Position numbers and translations under genes: made by a program. DNA of 64,000 nucleotides from Occultella aeris (GTDB lineage Bacteria; Actinomycetota; Actinomycetes; Actinomycetales; Beutenbergiaceae), in the NCBI RefSeq assembly GCF_902703175.1, contig NZ_CACRYJ010000058.1, forward strand, positions 124,001-188,000, written 5' to 3'. Below the pieces are notes generated by a model. It searched no databases. It saw only the letters and a program-made list of their open reading frames with translations, and was not told the DNA's origin. Positions within the stretch are counted from its first letter, which is position 1, and each line of letters starts with the position of its first letter. Shown one piece after another: positions 55,165 to 63,808 of this stretch.

Positions 55165-58100
55165 GTGAGGACAGTTCGAGCGAGAGTCGTGACGTCGGTC
55201 GCGACCGCGTTGACCATGGTCGCGACGTCGCTGGCCGTGGCCGGAACCGCCGCGGCCGATCCCGGCTTCACGCCGGAGGCGCCCGAGAGCGTCGTCGATC
55301 TGGTCCGCACCGACCACCCACGGCTGATCCTCGACGACGCCGCGCTGACCGGCGTACAGGAGTGGATCGCCACGGACGACACCGCCGCGACGCTGGCCGA
55401 TGATGTCCTCGGGCAGGCCGAGACGCTCCTGGTCGCCCCGGTGACGATCTATGACTTCCCGGACGGGCGCAGTCTGCTCACCCCCGTGCGGACGATCCTC
55501 AACCGGACCTACGTGCTCAGCCTCTCCTACCGGCTGACCGAGGACACCCGCTTCGTGGACCGGGCGTACGCGGAGCTGGCAGCCGCGGCGCAGTTCCCGG
55601 ACTGGAACCCGGAGAGCTTCCTGTCCGTGGCCGAGATGCTGCACGCGTTCGCGATCGGGTACGACTGGCTGTACCCGGCCCTGACCGCCGAGCAGCGCGG
55701 CGTGCTCGAGACCGCGATGGTCACGCACGGCTTCGAGCCGGCCCAGGCCGGCTACGATGCGGGCGCGTCCTGGACCACCACGACGAGCAACTGGTCAATC
55801 GTGTGCACCAGCGGCATCGGCATCGCGGCGCTCGCCCTCGCCGATGTCGAACCCGAGCGGGCCGAGTCACTGCTGCAGCTCGGGCTCTCCCACGTCGGGC
55901 CGGCCCTCGACGAGTACGCCCCGGACGGCGGGTACCCCGAAGGCCCGACGTACTGGGACTACGCCACCCGCTACCTGGTGCCCTACCTGGCCAGCCTCGG
56001 CACCGCTGTCGGCGACGACTTCGGTATCTCCGACGCGCCCGGGCTGTCCGGAACGGTCGACTTCTCGATGTACATGGCCGGCCCATCCGGACGCACGTTC
56101 AACTACTCCGATGCGTCCTCGACGTACGGCGGCCCGCCTGCCGCCTACTGGCTGGCGGATCGGTACGACCAGCCCGGGTACGCGTGGTGGGCCGACGAAG
56201 GGCTGAGCGTGCCCGCGAACCCCCAGGCGTTGCTCTGGTACGGCCTGTCCGAGCGGGCCACCCCGGCGCAGACCGAGATGCCCCTCGACCGGTACTTCAG
56301 CGGCACCGAGACCGTCCTGTCGCGCTCGGCGTGGAGCACCCCGACGGCGTTGTTCACCGGGTTCAAGGCCGGTGACAACAGCAACAACCACGGCGACCTG
56401 GACATGGGCACCTTCGTCCTCGATGCCCTCGGCACCCGCTGGGCGGACGAGCTCGGTGCCGACTCCTACAGCCTGCCGGGCTACTTCAGCACGGGACCCG
56501 ACGGCGAACGCTGGACCTACTACCGCAAGCGCGCGGAGGGCCAGAACACCCTGGTCATCAACCCCGGACCGGGACCGGACCAGTCGGTTGCGGCGGCCGG
56601 CCGGATCGTCGCCCAGGAGGACTCGCCCGCCGGCGCGTTCGCGGTCGCGGACCTCACCGAGGCCTACGCCGACCAGGGCGTGACCTCCTGGCAGCGCGGT
56701 GTCGCGATGATCGACAGCCGGTCAAGGGTGGTCGTCCAGGACGAGCTGAGCTCGACCGCCCCGGTCGAGGCGTGGTGGTTCATGCACACCTCGGCGGACG
56801 TCGAGATCGCCGACGACGGACGCAGTGCCGTGCTGACCATCGAGGGCCGGCAACTGCTCGCCCGGCTGGTCGACGCCCCGGCGCAGGCGCAGTTCTCGGT
56901 GATGGCCGCCGAGCCGCTGCCCACCTCGCCCGACCCGGACGGGCAGGCGGCCAACGGCCAGTCCAAGCTGACCGTGCACCTGCCCGGGGTCACCGACCTG
57001 CGCCTGTCCATCCTGCTCGAGCCGCTACCGGTCGGCGGGGCAGGCGAACCGGTGCCGACCGTGACCGACCTGGCCGACTGGACGGTGCCTGCCACCGGGG
57101 CGGCCACGCTGAGCGATCTCACCCACGACGGCGTGACGATCCCGGGCTTCTCCGCCGACGCCCGCACCCTCGTGCTCGAGACGACGGACCTCGGCGTGAT
57201 CGAGGCGGTCCCGAGCACCGGCACCGACCAGGTCGACGTGCAGATGCCGGACGCGCTGCCCGGAACGGCCGTGGTATGCGTCGGACCGTCGGGTGACGGT
57301 TGCCAGACGCGGTACGAGGTCCACCTGACCCGGCCGTACAGCGGCCCACTGACCGGGAGCATCGTCGGCACGAACCCGACGTCGAATGCGGTCGACGACG
57401 ATCTCGGAACGTTCTGGTCGGCGCAGGGAGACGGTCAGTGGCTGCGCGCCAACCTCCCCGAGACGGCGACGGTGGACGGCGTCCGGGTCGCCTGGAGCAT
57501 GGGCAACGCTCGGGTGTACAGCTATGACGTGCAGACCTCGCTGGACGGCGAGCAGTGGTCGACCGTGTGGTCGGGTGCCAGTTCGGGGACGACGCTGGAC
57601 CTGGAGGACGTCACCTTCGAGCCGGTCCGGGCCGGCTACGTCCGGATCCTCGCCCACGGCAACAACGCCAACATGTGGATGAGCCTGTCCGAACTCCGGA
57701 TCAGCACGGCCGAGGGCGAGTGGCCGCAGACCGAACCCGCCGCCCCCGACCCGGTCGCGATCGCGATCGGCTCCGGCGCCCTGAACCTGCACCCGCAGAC
57801 GGTGGACAGCCCGGCGCTCACCGTCACGATGAGTGACGCAACCACCGTCCCACTGGATCTGACCGCGGCGTCCCTGCGGTCCTCCGACCCCGACGTCGCC
57901 GAGTTCACGAGCGACGGCGTGGTGGTGGCCCGCTCCGTCGGATCGACGCTCCTGACCGCGCTCTGGCGCTCACCGACCGGGACCCTGGTGGGCGGACGCG
58001 CCACCGTGGCCGTGACCGATCCCGGCACCAGCACCCTGACCGCCGCCCGCGACGGGTACGTGCGGGACGGCACCTACGCCGACACCTCCTACGGCACGGC

Positions 58101-58947
58101 CGCCTCGATGACGGTCAAGCGGGACCCGAGCGGCAACAACGCCGGCTTCAACCGCGAGACGTACCTCGCGTTCGACCTCGAACCGCTCGATGGTCGGGAC
58201 CTCGTCCGTGCCGAACTCGTCCTCACGGCGGGGGTCACCACGGACCGGACCATGCTGGTCGACGTGAGCACGGCCGCAGCGGACTGGACCGAGGCGGACC
58301 TGACCTGGAACTCACGCCCCGCCGTCGGCACCGCGGTCGGGCAGTTCACGGCGGGCAGCGAGCCGGCCCCGGTGAGCATCGACGTCACCGGCGCGGTGTC
58401 CGCGGCTCTCGGCGAGGGTGGGGCGAGCCTCGGCTTCGCGCTGCTGCAGAACGCTCAGGACACGCAGGCCTTCGGCACGTCCGTGTGGTCCCGCGAGCGC
58501 GGCGAGGGCGGCCCCTCGCTCGTCCTGCACTGGGCCGAGACGACGGCGTGCACGTCCACGGTGACCGGATCGACCTCCGGCGCAGTCGCCCTGACGGGGT
58601 CGATGGCCTGCATCGTCGACGCCGACGTGCGCGGGCCGGTGACCGCAGCGGACGGCACGTCCGTCCGGATCGAGGGGTCCACGATCGCCGGCCCGGTCAC
58701 GGTGCCCGCCGCGGGCTCCGTGATCGTGGCGGACACGACCATCAACGGTCCGGTGCAACTGTCCGGTGACTCCTCCTCGATGTGGGTGGAGGCCAGCACG
58801 GTTCGAGGGCCGGTCACCGCCCTGGCCCCCGGCGGCACGCTGGCCCTGCTCGACTCCGAGGTGGTGGGCACCCTGGCGTGCTCCGCGGAGTCGGTCACGG
58901 TCATCATCGACAGCGACGTCCGGGTCGCGCAGCCGGAGTGCGGGTGA
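55165..58947 (+). CDS. Secreted heparinase II/III-like polysaccharide lyase, multidomain
   Basis: A 1260-residue exported protein; GTG 55165 has CGGAGG upstream and leads into a signal peptide (1-31, AAA-D). Residues 45-370 are an alpha/alpha toroid with TTTTSNWSIV (N209, W210) and PDGGYPEGPTYWDYATRY (E259, Y263). Residues 380-620 are the heparinase II/III beta-sandwich with AGDNSNNHGDLDMGTFVLDA (H409) and GYFSTG. A beta domain (625-722) follows, then a discoidin/CBM32-type domain (728-848), a Big-like segment (860-950) and a DNRLRE/CBM96-like domain (958-1122). Five 19-20-residue repeats (GPVTxxxxG) end the protein. It likely cleaves a uronic-acid-containing glycan by beta-elimination; the substrate is not determined. 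Confidence 0.88.
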   Translation: MRTVRARVVTSVATALTMVATSLAVAGTAAADPGFTPEAPESVVDLVRTDHPRLILDDAALTGVQEWIATDDTAATLADDVLGQAETLLVAPVTIYDFPDGRSLLTPVRTILNRTYVLSLSYRLTEDTRFVDRAYAELAAAAQFPDWNPESFLSVAEMLHAFAIGYDWLYPALTAEQRGVLETAMVTHGFEPAQAGYDAGASWTTTTSNWSIVCTSGIGIAALALADVEPERAESLLQLGLSHVGPALDEYAPDGGYPEGPTYWDYATRYLVPYLASLGTAVGDDFGISDAPGLSGTVDFSMYMAGPSGRTFNYSDASSTYGGPPAAYWLADRYDQPGYAWWADEGLSVPANPQALLWYGLSERATPAQTEMPLDRYFSGTETVLSRSAWSTPTALFTGFKAGDNSNNHGDLDMGTFVLDALGTRWADELGADSYSLPGYFSTGPDGERWTYYRKRAEGQNTLVINPGPGPDQSVAAAGRIVAQEDSPAGAFAVADLTEAYADQGVTSWQRGVAMIDSRSRVVVQDELSSTAPVEAWWFMHTSADVEIADDGRSAVLTIEGRQLLARLVDAPAQAQFSVMAAEPLPTSPDPDGQAANGQSKLTVHLPGVTDLRLSILLEPLPVGGAGEPVPTVTDLADWTVPATGAATLSDLTHDGVTIPGFSADARTLVLETTDLGVIEAVPSTGTDQVDVQMPDALPGTAVVCVGPSGDGCQTRYEVHLTRPYSGPLTGSIVGTNPTSNAVDDDLGTFWSAQGDGQWLRANLPETATVDGVRVAWSMGNARVYSYDVQTSLDGEQWSTVWSGASSGTTLDLEDVTFEPVRAGYVRILAHGNNANMWMSLSELRISTAEGEWPQTEPAAPDPVAIAIGSGALNLHPQTVDSPALTVTMSDATTVPLDLTAASLRSSDPDVAEFTSDGVVVARSVGSTLLTALWRSPTGTLVGGRATVAVTDPGTSTLTAARDGYVRDGTYADTSYGTAASMTVKRDPSGNNAGFNRETYLAFDLEPLDGRDLVRAELVLTAGVTTDRTMLVDVSTAAADWTEADLTWNSRPAVGTAVGQFTAGSEPAPVSIDVTGAVSAALGEGGASLGFALLQNAQDTQAFGTSVWSRERGEGGPSLVLHWAETTACTSTVTGSTSGAVALTGSMACIVDADVRGPVTAADGTSVRIEGSTIAGPVTVPAAGSVIVADTTINGPVQLSGDSSSMWVEASTVRGPVTALAPGGTLALLDSEVVGTLACSAESVTVIIDSDVRVAQPECG

Positions 58948-58969
58948 CCGAGCTCGCTCGGTTGCCGGC

Positions 58970-59764
58970 TCAGATACCCAAACCGCGCATCCGCGCGATG
59001 ACGGCGTCCACCAGGGCGGGATCGGCGACCGGGCCGCGACCGTCGAGGGTCAGCTCGTCGGCGATCCTGCCGTCGATCATGAAGACCACCCGGTCCGCTC
59101 GTGCGGCCACGCGCACGTCATGGGTGACGACCAGCAGGGTGGTGCCGTCGCGGTTGAGCTCGGTGAGCAGGTCCAGGATCTGCTCGGCGGAGTCGCGGTT
59201 GAGCGCCCCGGTGGGCTCGTCGCCGAAGATGATCCGCGGCCGGCGCATCAGGGCCCGGCAGATACCGGCCCGCTGCAGCTGACCGCCGGAGACCTGGGCC
59301 GGCATCCTGGCCCGCAGGTCCCAGACCCCAGCCCTGGTCATGAGCTCCCTCGCCCGGGCGACGCGGTCCGCGGTGGTGCCGACCCGGTCGAGGGAACTGG
59401 TCAGGACGATGTTCTCGAGCAGACCGAGATCCGGCAGCAGCGTGGGCTGCTGGAACACGAACCCCATGTGCTTCCGGCGATGATCGGCGAGCTCGTCGGG
59501 GCCCAGCGCGGTGAGTTCGACGTCCTCGAGCCGCACGGTCCCGGCGTCGACCGGGTCCATCCCGGAGAGGCTGAAGAGCAGGGTCGACTTGCCTGAGCCG
59601 GACGGGCCCATCACGGTCACGAACTCGCCCTCGGCGACGGTCAGGTCGACGCCGCGGAGCACCTCGGCGTGCTGGCCGTCGAGGGTGAAGCTCTTCCTGA
59701 GGCCGCGGGCGCTCAGCAGCGCCGGGCCGGTGCCGGTCTGCGAAACGGTGGTGATGATCGGCAT
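58970..59764 (-). CDS. ABC transporter ATP-binding protein (LolD/MacB type)
   Basis: A 264-residue ATPase: Walker A VMGPSGSGKSTLLFSLSGMD, signature QVSGGQLQRAGICRALM, Walker B IIFGDEPTGALNRDSAEQ, switch His in LLVVTHDVRVAARAD. It ends facing the lyase gene with 22 bp between. It starts 4 bp after the FtsX-like permease gene, so the two form one exporter of the MacB/Lol class. Substrate unknown. Confidence 0.92.
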   Translation of the reverse strand: MPIITTVSQTGTGPALLSARGLRKSFTLDGQHAEVLRGVDLTVAEGEFVTVMGPSGSGKSTLLFSLSGMDPVDAGTVRLEDVELTALGPDELADHRRKHMGFVFQQPTLLPDLGLLENIVLTSSLDRVGTTADRVARARELMTRAGVWDLRARMPAQVSGGQLQRAGICRALMRRPRIIFGDEPTGALNRDSAEQILDLLTELNRDGTTLLVVTHDVRVAARADRVVFMIDGRIADELTLDGRGPVADPALVDAVIARMRGLGI

Positions 59765-59768
59765 GTCC

Positions 59769-62180
59769 TCACTGGTCCTTGATGGTGGTTGAGATGGCGA
59801 GGCGGGTGCCCGGCCGGGAGCTCGCCAGCGTGGCGACGGCGACGACGGCGAGGAGCACGAGCGGGGAGGCGGCGTAGGCGAGCCAGGGGTCCGCGATCAG
59901 GCGCAACTCGGACAGGCCGATGCCCGAGAGGAACATCCCGGCGAGGCCGCCGCCGAGCACCTTCGCGCCGACCGCACCGAGGAGCACGCCTGCGGCGAGC
60001 ACCGCCGCGGACCGGACCACGTACTGGGTCTGCACGTGGCCGTCGCGGAAGCCGAGTGCGCGCATCACGCCGATCCCGAAGGCGTCACGCACGATCAGCA
60101 GCCTCATGAACAGGGCCGTGATCAGCGCGGCCACGGCGAGTCCGATCGCGAGCGCCGCGATCGCAACGGTGCGCAGGGCGTCGATGGTGCCGCCCATCGT
60201 GGCGTCGACATAGTCGCGCACGGAACTGACCTCGAGGTCGGGATAGGACTCGGCGTAGCCGGCGATCACGGCAGGCACGTCCACCCCCGGCGCGAAGTCG
60301 GCGTAGAGGGTGGTCCACATGAGGTCGGCGCTCGTGTGCGGAGCGACCATCTTCGCGGTGTGCCCACCATTGGTGACGTCCTGGTAGATGCCGGTGACGG
60401 TCAGGTCGAGCGGCGGGAGCGGCCCAGACACCCCCGCGGCGCCGGCCGACACCGGCGTCACCGAGACACGGTCCCCCACGGCCGCGCCGAGGGTATCGGC
60501 CTGCAGTCGGGACAGGGCGATCTGGGTGTCGGCGGTCGGCGCGGCGCCATCGGAGTAGGTCAGCGGGAACGCGGCGAGGTCACCGGACTCGATCTTCACG
60601 GTGGCGGGCACGCCATCGGTATCGAGGGCCGTGTAGGAGGCCGTGGTGAACACGGCGTGGCTGGCCACCTGCGGGTCCTGCGCGAGGTCGCGGTCGAGGT
60701 CGGCGACCCGGTCGGCGGCCGCACCGGCCTGGGCATCGACCCGCAGGTCACTGACGCCGGCACCCATGTAGGTGATGAAGTCCGGCGCGGTCACGGTGGT
60801 GTGCAGGTTCTGCGGCAGGATCAGGATGAACGCGCCCAGGGCGTAGATCACCAGGGGCACCGCATACAGGGCGGGACGCCGCAGCACGTCGCGCAGGCCG
60901 AGGCGTATCGGGGTCCCGGGGCGCTCACCGAGCGCGGACAGCAGCCGCGCGGGGCGCCGGCGCGAGGCCACGGCGACCGGGGCGCCGGTCCGGATCGCCT
61001 GGACCGGCGAGACTGCCCGTAGGCGACCCAGCGTGCGTCGCACCGCGAGCCCCACGACGGCGACGATCAGCGCGCTCAGCGCCACGCCGAGCAGCAGCGA
61101 CGGCACGGTCCGCCCGGCGGGTCCGAGGAACAGTCGGACGTCCGCGAGGAGGACCCGGTTCAGGGCGAGCGAACCAACCAGCCCGACGACGGCGCCGACC
61201 GCCGCGAGCACCAGGTATCGGCGAGTGTAGAGCCGCCGGAGGTCGCGATCACGGACGCCGATGGCCTTGAGGATCCCGATCTCCCGGTAGTCCCGTTCGA
61301 GGGTGGTGAGCAGCGTGAACCGGATGCAGAGCAGGGCGATCGCGACGAGGAGCACCGTCACCAGGATGACGATGGCGGCGGTGATGCCGCCGGAGAGCGA
61401 GTTGACCAGGACGAACAGGGTCCAGGTGATCGTGGGCCCGTTGGCCTCGAGTCCGGCGGCCCGGTACTCCGTCTCGAACTGGCCGACGGCGGCGACATCG
61501 GTGAGGCGGAACTGGATGAGGTACTCGATGGCGCCCGCCTGGCCCACGGCGTGGGTCAGCCGCTCGAGGTCGGCAGGCGCGACGAGCAGCCGCTTGGACG
61601 AGGCGTACGAGGAGTTCATCTGGGAGTCCCGCAGGAACCCGGCCACGGTCAGGTGCACGGCGCCGTTCGGGCCGGTCACGGTGAGCCGCTGACCCTGCTC
61701 GAGGTCGAGCAGCTCGCGGTAGAACAACGGCAGCCAGACGGTGCCGGGTGCGGGGTCGATGACCGCGCCGTCGGTGTCCAGCAGCAGGTCGAACTGCGCG
61801 TTCTGGGTCACGAACGAGTTGTCCTGCAGCCCCGGCGCGAGCGTGGTGTCGGTGCCTGCTCCGGTGATCCGGATCGCGGAGGAGTCCACGTTCAGCATCT
61901 CCACGACGGCGTGGGTGTCGACCAGGTCGTTCGCCACGGCGAAGGCGGCGATCCGCTCGGCATCGAGGGTCCCGGCGTGCATCTGCAGGAAATGCGGGGT
62001 GCGGGCCTGCTGCATGAGCGACGCGCTCGCCCCGGTCACGGTGACCACAAGTGCTCCCGCCGAGCTCGCGAGCGCGGCGGACAGCGCCACGAACAGCACC
62101 AGGACGACGGCGGTCGTCGGGTTGCGCCGGATGGCGTTCCGGGTGAGCCGGCTCAGGACGTGCCCCTGGCTGGGGTTCAT
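59769..62180 (-). CDS. FtsX-like ABC transporter permease (MacB type)
   Basis: An 803-residue permease with two FtsX repeats. Helix 1 (about 21-45, TAVVLVLFVALSAALASSAG) is followed by a large extracytoplasmic domain (50-255), three helices (260-390), helix 5 (about 430-450), a second extracytoplasmic domain (450-660) and three terminal helices (IGLAVAALITALFMRLLIVR; AAVLAAGVLLGAVGAKVLGG). It partners the downstream ATPase. Proteins of this class act as mechanotransmission pumps for lipoproteins, antibiotics or peptides. A perfect palindrome lies 58 bp upstream. Confidence 0.9.
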   Translation of the reverse strand: MNPSQGHVLSRLTRNAIRRNPTTAVVLVLFVALSAALASSAGALVVTVTGASASLMQQARTPHFLQMHAGTLDAERIAAFAVANDLVDTHAVVEMLNVDSSAIRITGAGTDTTLAPGLQDNSFVTQNAQFDLLLDTDGAVIDPAPGTVWLPLFYRELLDLEQGQRLTVTGPNGAVHLTVAGFLRDSQMNSSYASSKRLLVAPADLERLTHAVGQAGAIEYLIQFRLTDVAAVGQFETEYRAAGLEANGPTITWTLFVLVNSLSGGITAAIVILVTVLLVAIALLCIRFTLLTTLERDYREIGILKAIGVRDRDLRRLYTRRYLVLAAVGAVVGLVGSLALNRVLLADVRLFLGPAGRTVPSLLLGVALSALIVAVVGLAVRRTLGRLRAVSPVQAIRTGAPVAVASRRRPARLLSALGERPGTPIRLGLRDVLRRPALYAVPLVIYALGAFILILPQNLHTTVTAPDFITYMGAGVSDLRVDAQAGAAADRVADLDRDLAQDPQVASHAVFTTASYTALDTDGVPATVKIESGDLAAFPLTYSDGAAPTADTQIALSRLQADTLGAAVGDRVSVTPVSAGAAGVSGPLPPLDLTVTGIYQDVTNGGHTAKMVAPHTSADLMWTTLYADFAPGVDVPAVIAGYAESYPDLEVSSVRDYVDATMGGTIDALRTVAIAALAIGLAVAALITALFMRLLIVRDAFGIGVMRALGFRDGHVQTQYVVRSAAVLAAGVLLGAVGAKVLGGGLAGMFLSGIGLSELRLIADPWLAYAASPLVLLAVVAVATLASSRPGTRLAISTTIKDQ

Positions 62181-62237
62181 GCCTCAAGCCTCGCGGGCCA
62201 GCGTGCCCGCGGGTATCGGTGGTGCCCCTGAACCGCC

Positions 62238-62253
62238 CCTGATCGTGATCAGG
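62238..62253. promoter_or_regulatory. Palindrome upstream of the FtsX-type exporter
   Basis: CCTGATC-gt-GATCAGG, a perfect 7-bp inverted repeat 58 bp before the permease start, in the 132-bp gap between the permease gene and a small hypothetical gene. It is a candidate operator; a short hairpin terminator for the upstream gene is the alternative. Confidence 0.4.
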
Positions 62254-62312
62254 ACCAGGTCGGGGGTTCCGCATCAGGGTGGCCGGCCCCGGTCGGCGGC
62301 GGCCCCGGTGCG

Positions 62313-62546
62313 TCAGTCGCCCTCGGTGTCCGCGTCCTCGTCGGGCACCACGACGGACTGGTCGACCACGTCCGCCTCCTCGGCGAGGTCGTCGAGGTCG
62401 GGACGCGCGGTCCCGGGGTGGTAGTCCTCCCCCACGCCGCGCGGGTCCGGGTGCGCGATCTCCTCGACGAGGTTCTTCGGGTCCGTCTCGTCGTCCTCGA
62501 CGAGACCGGCGTCGCGCCAGGACTCGTGACCGGGAAGTGTGCTCAT
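62313..62546 (-). CDS. Small acidic protein of unknown function
   Basis: A 77-residue acidic protein (MSTLPGHESWRDAGLVEDDE, then VEEIAHPDPRGVGEDYHPGT). The strong GAGGAGGAG ribosome site before ATG 62546 supports translation; an in-frame start at 62570 is unlikely. No membrane segment and no family I recognise. Rich in Asp and Glu, probably partly disordered. Confidence 0.65.
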   Translation of the reverse strand: MSTLPGHESWRDAGLVEDDETDPKNLVEEIAHPDPRGVGEDYHPGTARPDLDDLAEEADVVDQSVVVPDEDADTEGD

Positions 62547-62601
62547 GACTCCTCCTCGACTCGGGTCCACCCATAGTGGACCGACGACGCGGACGGCGCC
62601 A

Positions 62602-62928
62602 CTACTCGCGAGGCATCCGTCGCGCCCTGGCCCCGCGGAGAGAGGTCACGGCGAAGACGACGACCGCCACCAGCGCGCAGCACAACAACCCGCCGGCCCC
62701 GTAACCGAGCCCGTCCGCGCACACGTGGTCCCCCGAAGGCAGAGCGGGGCCGCACCCCAACCGGAACACGTCCCGGGCCAGCGGGAGGCCCACGAACGTC
62801 AGGAGGAGGCCGGTCAGGATGGCGCCGAGGATCCCAAGCGCCTGCGCCCGGAGCAGGATGTCGAACCACTTCGGCACCACGCCGCCGGCCGTGCCGCCGC
62901 TGTCAGCTTCCGGGCCGACCCGCCGCAT
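62602..62928 (-). CDS. Small membrane protein with two predicted helices
   Basis: A 108-residue protein with hydrophobic segments ILGAILTGLLLTFVGLPLA (about 33-51) and LLCCALVAVVVFAVTSL (about 81-97), separated by a loop with two cysteines (LGCGPALPSGDHVCADG). A strong AGGAGGTGA precedes ATG 62928. It starts 4 bp after pheA ends, so it is in the pheA transcript. Function unknown. Confidence 0.7.
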   Translation of the reverse strand: MRRVGPEADSGGTAGGVVPKWFDILLRAQALGILGAILTGLLLTFVGLPLARDVFRLGCGPALPSGDHVCADGLGYGAGGLLCCALVAVVVFAVTSLRGARARRMPRE

Positions 62929-62932
62929 GCCG

Positions 62933-63784
62933 TCACCTCCTGGGCTGATGCTGGCGGTAGTCGTCCGCAGGGTAGACGCCGAGGATCTTCACCTCGGTGG
63001 TGAAGAACTCCAGTTCCTCCAGGGCGCGCGCCAACCCGATCTCGTCGGGGTGGCCGTCGACCTCCGCGAGGAACTGGGTGGCGGCGAACTCCCCGCCCAC
63101 CATGTAGCTCTCCAGCTTCGTCATGTTGACGCCGTTCGTGGCGAAGCCGCCGAGCGCCTTGTAGAGGGCGGCCGGGAGGTTGCGCACGTTGAAGATGAAA
63201 CTCGTCACCACCGGCCCGTTGCCGGCCGACGCCCGGACCAGTTCCGGGGACAGCACCACGAACCGGGTGGTGTTGTGGTCCTCGTCCTCCACGTCCGTGG
63301 CGAGGATCTCCAGCCCGTAGATCTCGGCCGCCAGCGGCGGTGAGATGGCAGCCATGGTGGGATCGGCGGCCTCGGCCACCTCCCGGGCGGCGCCGGCAGT
63401 GTCACCGGCGATCACCGGCGTCAGGTTCAGCGCGCGGATCACGTTGCGGCACTGCCCGAGGGCGTGCACGTGGCTGTGCACCGTCCGGATCGTGTCAAGG
63501 GAGGCCCCGGGGATCGCCATCAGGTTGAACCTGATCCTCAGGAAGTGCTCTGCGATGATGTGCAGCCCGGAGGTGGGCAGGAAGTGGTGGATGTCCGCGA
63601 CCCGCCCGGCGAGCGAGTTGTCGATCGGGATCAGCGCGAGGTCGGCGTCGCCGTGCTCGACGGCCGCGAACACGTCCTCGAAGGACGCGCACGCCACGGC
63701 CTCCCACTCCGGATAGTGCTGCTTGCACACGATGTCCGAGTTGGCGCCCGGCTCGCCCTGATATGCGATACGTCCCTTGCTCAC
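62933..63784 (-). CDS. pheA: Prephenate dehydratase
   Basis: Converts prephenate to phenylpyruvate for phenylalanine synthesis. The 283-residue, single-function enzyme starts KGRIAYQGEPGANSDIVCKQ, with VFAAVEHGDADLALIPIDNS, the catalytic Thr in DHNTTRFVVLS (T172/T173, R174, F175), and a regulatory ACT domain (about 190-265; VRNLPAALYKALGGFATNGV, NMTKLESYMVGG) that binds phenylalanine. The ESYMVGG form differs from the E. coli ESRP motif and resembles alphaproteobacterial-type PDTs. No chorismate mutase domain. Confidence 0.95.
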   Translation of the reverse strand: MSKGRIAYQGEPGANSDIVCKQHYPEWEAVACASFEDVFAAVEHGDADLALIPIDNSLAGRVADIHHFLPTSGLHIIAEHFLRIRFNLMAIPGASLDTIRTVHSHVHALGQCRNVIRALNLTPVIAGDTAGAAREVAEAADPTMAAISPPLAAEIYGLEILATDVEDEDHNTTRFVVLSPELVRASAGNGPVVTSFIFNVRNLPAALYKALGGFATNGVNMTKLESYMVGGEFAATQFLAEVDGHPDEIGLARALEELEFFTTEVKILGVYPADDYRQHQPRR

Positions 63785-63808
63785 GACAAGCAGTTTCCCA
63801 TGCCGCGC

